From Litoribrevibacter sp041590855 (GTDB lineage: Bacteria > Pseudomonadota > Gammaproteobacteria > Pseudomonadales > Litoribrevibacteraceae): DNA of 8,888 nt. Below the pieces are notes generated by a model. The model did not search any database and was not told where the DNA came from. It saw only the letters and a program-made list of their open reading frames with translations. Shown piece by piece: positions 8,245 through 8,888 of the stretch. The stretch spans positions 1-8,888 of the forward strand of contig JBFHTA010000162.1 of assembly GCA_041590855.1 (NCBI GenBank), written 5' to 3'. Each line of letters begins with the position of its first letter. Position 1 is the stretch's first letter. The translations under genes were made by a program, and so were the position numbers.

Positions 8245-8888
8245 ATGAAACAAAACGTCGTTCTGCGATTTCTTTGCTATGGGGCGCTGGCACTCACTGG
8301 GCTACACGTGTTAATCGGCTCGCCGATTTATGCCGAAGAAACGATAACCCGTCAACCATCGTCCAGGGATAAGACGCGCCAAACCAGCACCAGCCAACCC
8401 TCCCAATTACTGTTTTGTCACGAAAACGGACTCGCTTACCCCTGGGTAATGCATGAGAACGGCGAATCCAGTGGACTCGACATTGAACTGCTAAACCTGG
8501 TGGCCAAAGAGCTGAATATCGACATCCAATACCTGTCCTTACCCTGGAAACGGTGTTTAAATCATTTGGAAACCTACAAGGTGGACGGTGCCTTTGCCGC
8601 CAGTTACAAACAAGAGCGTTTAAACATGGGCCGCTATCCAATGACCGCAAAGGGTCATTTGGATACCAATCGGCGCATTCACACCTCCGGCTACTCTTTG
8701 TATGTACCTTATCAATCAAAACTCGGCTGGAATGGCGATACCTTCATCAATCTCGACGGCGCAATATCGATTCAGAACGGCTTCTCCATCGGCGACAAAT
8801 TAAAGCGTCTGGACGTGAGAGTTGTTGAATTTCATGGCCCTATGGCGAACCTGCTGAAAGTGAAAGAGAAACGCGTGGCTGGCTCGGC
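8245..8888 (+). CDS. Periplasmic solute-binding protein (SBP_bac_3-like), 3' end cut by the window edge
   Basis: The frame is open from ATG 8245 to the window end with no stop, giving 214 visible residues. Residues 1-30 form a signal peptide ending IYA. A polar, Thr/Ser/Gln-rich stretch (31-53) comes before the folded part. The domain opens with 'LLFCHENGLAYPWVMHENGESSGLDIELLNLVAKELNIDI', split across the usual first strand and helix, then 'LPWKRCLNHLETYKVDGAFAASYKQER..MGRYPMT'. This is the pattern of extracellular solute-binding proteins family 3, in the subgroup with paired cysteines (C58 and C104, probably a disulfide). Members occur alone, with ABC permeases, or fused to signalling domains, so the missing part could change the call. 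The ligand is unknown. The ribosome binding site is weak (AGG near 8233). It sits behind its own promoter candidate and GGTC/GACC dyads. Confidence 0.82.
   Translation, partial: MKQNVVLRFLCYGALALTGLHVLIGSPIYAEETITRQPSSRDKTRQTSTSQPSQLLFCHENGLAYPWVMHENGESSGLDIELLNLVAKELNIDIQYLSLPWKRCLNHLETYKVDGAFAASYKQERLNMGRYPMTAKGHLDTNRRIHTSGYSLYVPYQSKLGWNGDTFINLDGAISIQNGFSIGDKLKRLDVRVVEFHGPMANLLKVKEKRVAGS

Noticed and set aside
8294..8719. 141-codon minus-strand open frame
   Set aside because: It is antisense to the solute-binding protein gene, whose signal peptide and family motifs are convincing, and its translation shows no recognisable domain.

Overview
The window looks like chromosomal DNA from a gamma-proteobacterium, probably a marine or halotolerant one. 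This is inferred from the protein types: a NodD/LeuO-like LysR regulator, a hybrid sensor kinase, a fused LplT-PlsC protein, a lipoprotein di-heme cytochrome, and a PWKRC-type periplasmic binding protein. No genus can be named from the sequence alone. I see no tRNA, rRNA, CRISPR, insertion sequence or phage gene.

Layout. Positions 1-255 hold no complete gene, only two short dyads in front of a LysR-type regulator (256-1179, +). Next is a two-gene plus-strand unit: a small exported protein with a sulfite-oxidase/molybdopterin-binding-like fold but no cysteine in its mature part (1311-1793), and 34 bp later a membrane hybrid histidine kinase with HisKA, HATPase and receiver domains (1828-3579). 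A convergent gap with one hairpin (3622-3647) separates this unit from a minus-strand operon. That operon is a TetR/AcrR regulator (6206 down to 5592) followed by an MFS-PlsC fusion (5581 down to 3668), whose ribosome binding site overlaps the regulator's stop codon. Divergent from the operon lies a di-heme c-type cytochrome of the peroxidase/MauG superfamily, made as a lipoprotein (6402-8009). After a 235-bp gap with a GGTC-T-GACC dyad and a good -10 box, a periplasmic solute-binding protein gene starts at 8245 and runs off the right edge.

How the parts may work together. The small periplasmic protein and the kinase probably form one sensing module, with the exported protein presenting a ligand or redox signal to the kinase's roughly 145-residue periplasmic loop. 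The TetR protein probably controls itself and the lysophospholipid flippase/acyltransferase through a palindrome at 6244-6258 and a related site 25 bp away. The fusion lacks the acyl-ACP synthetase domain found in E. coli Aas and in longer fusions. The cytochrome, the LysR gene and the binding protein each look like single transcription units.

The most interesting items are the cysteine-free molybdopterin-fold/kinase pair, the paired operator-like sites at the tetR start, and the di-heme lipoprotein with extra cysteine pairs. None is clearly a wholly new system. Functions are inferred from motifs recognised by eye; no database search was run.
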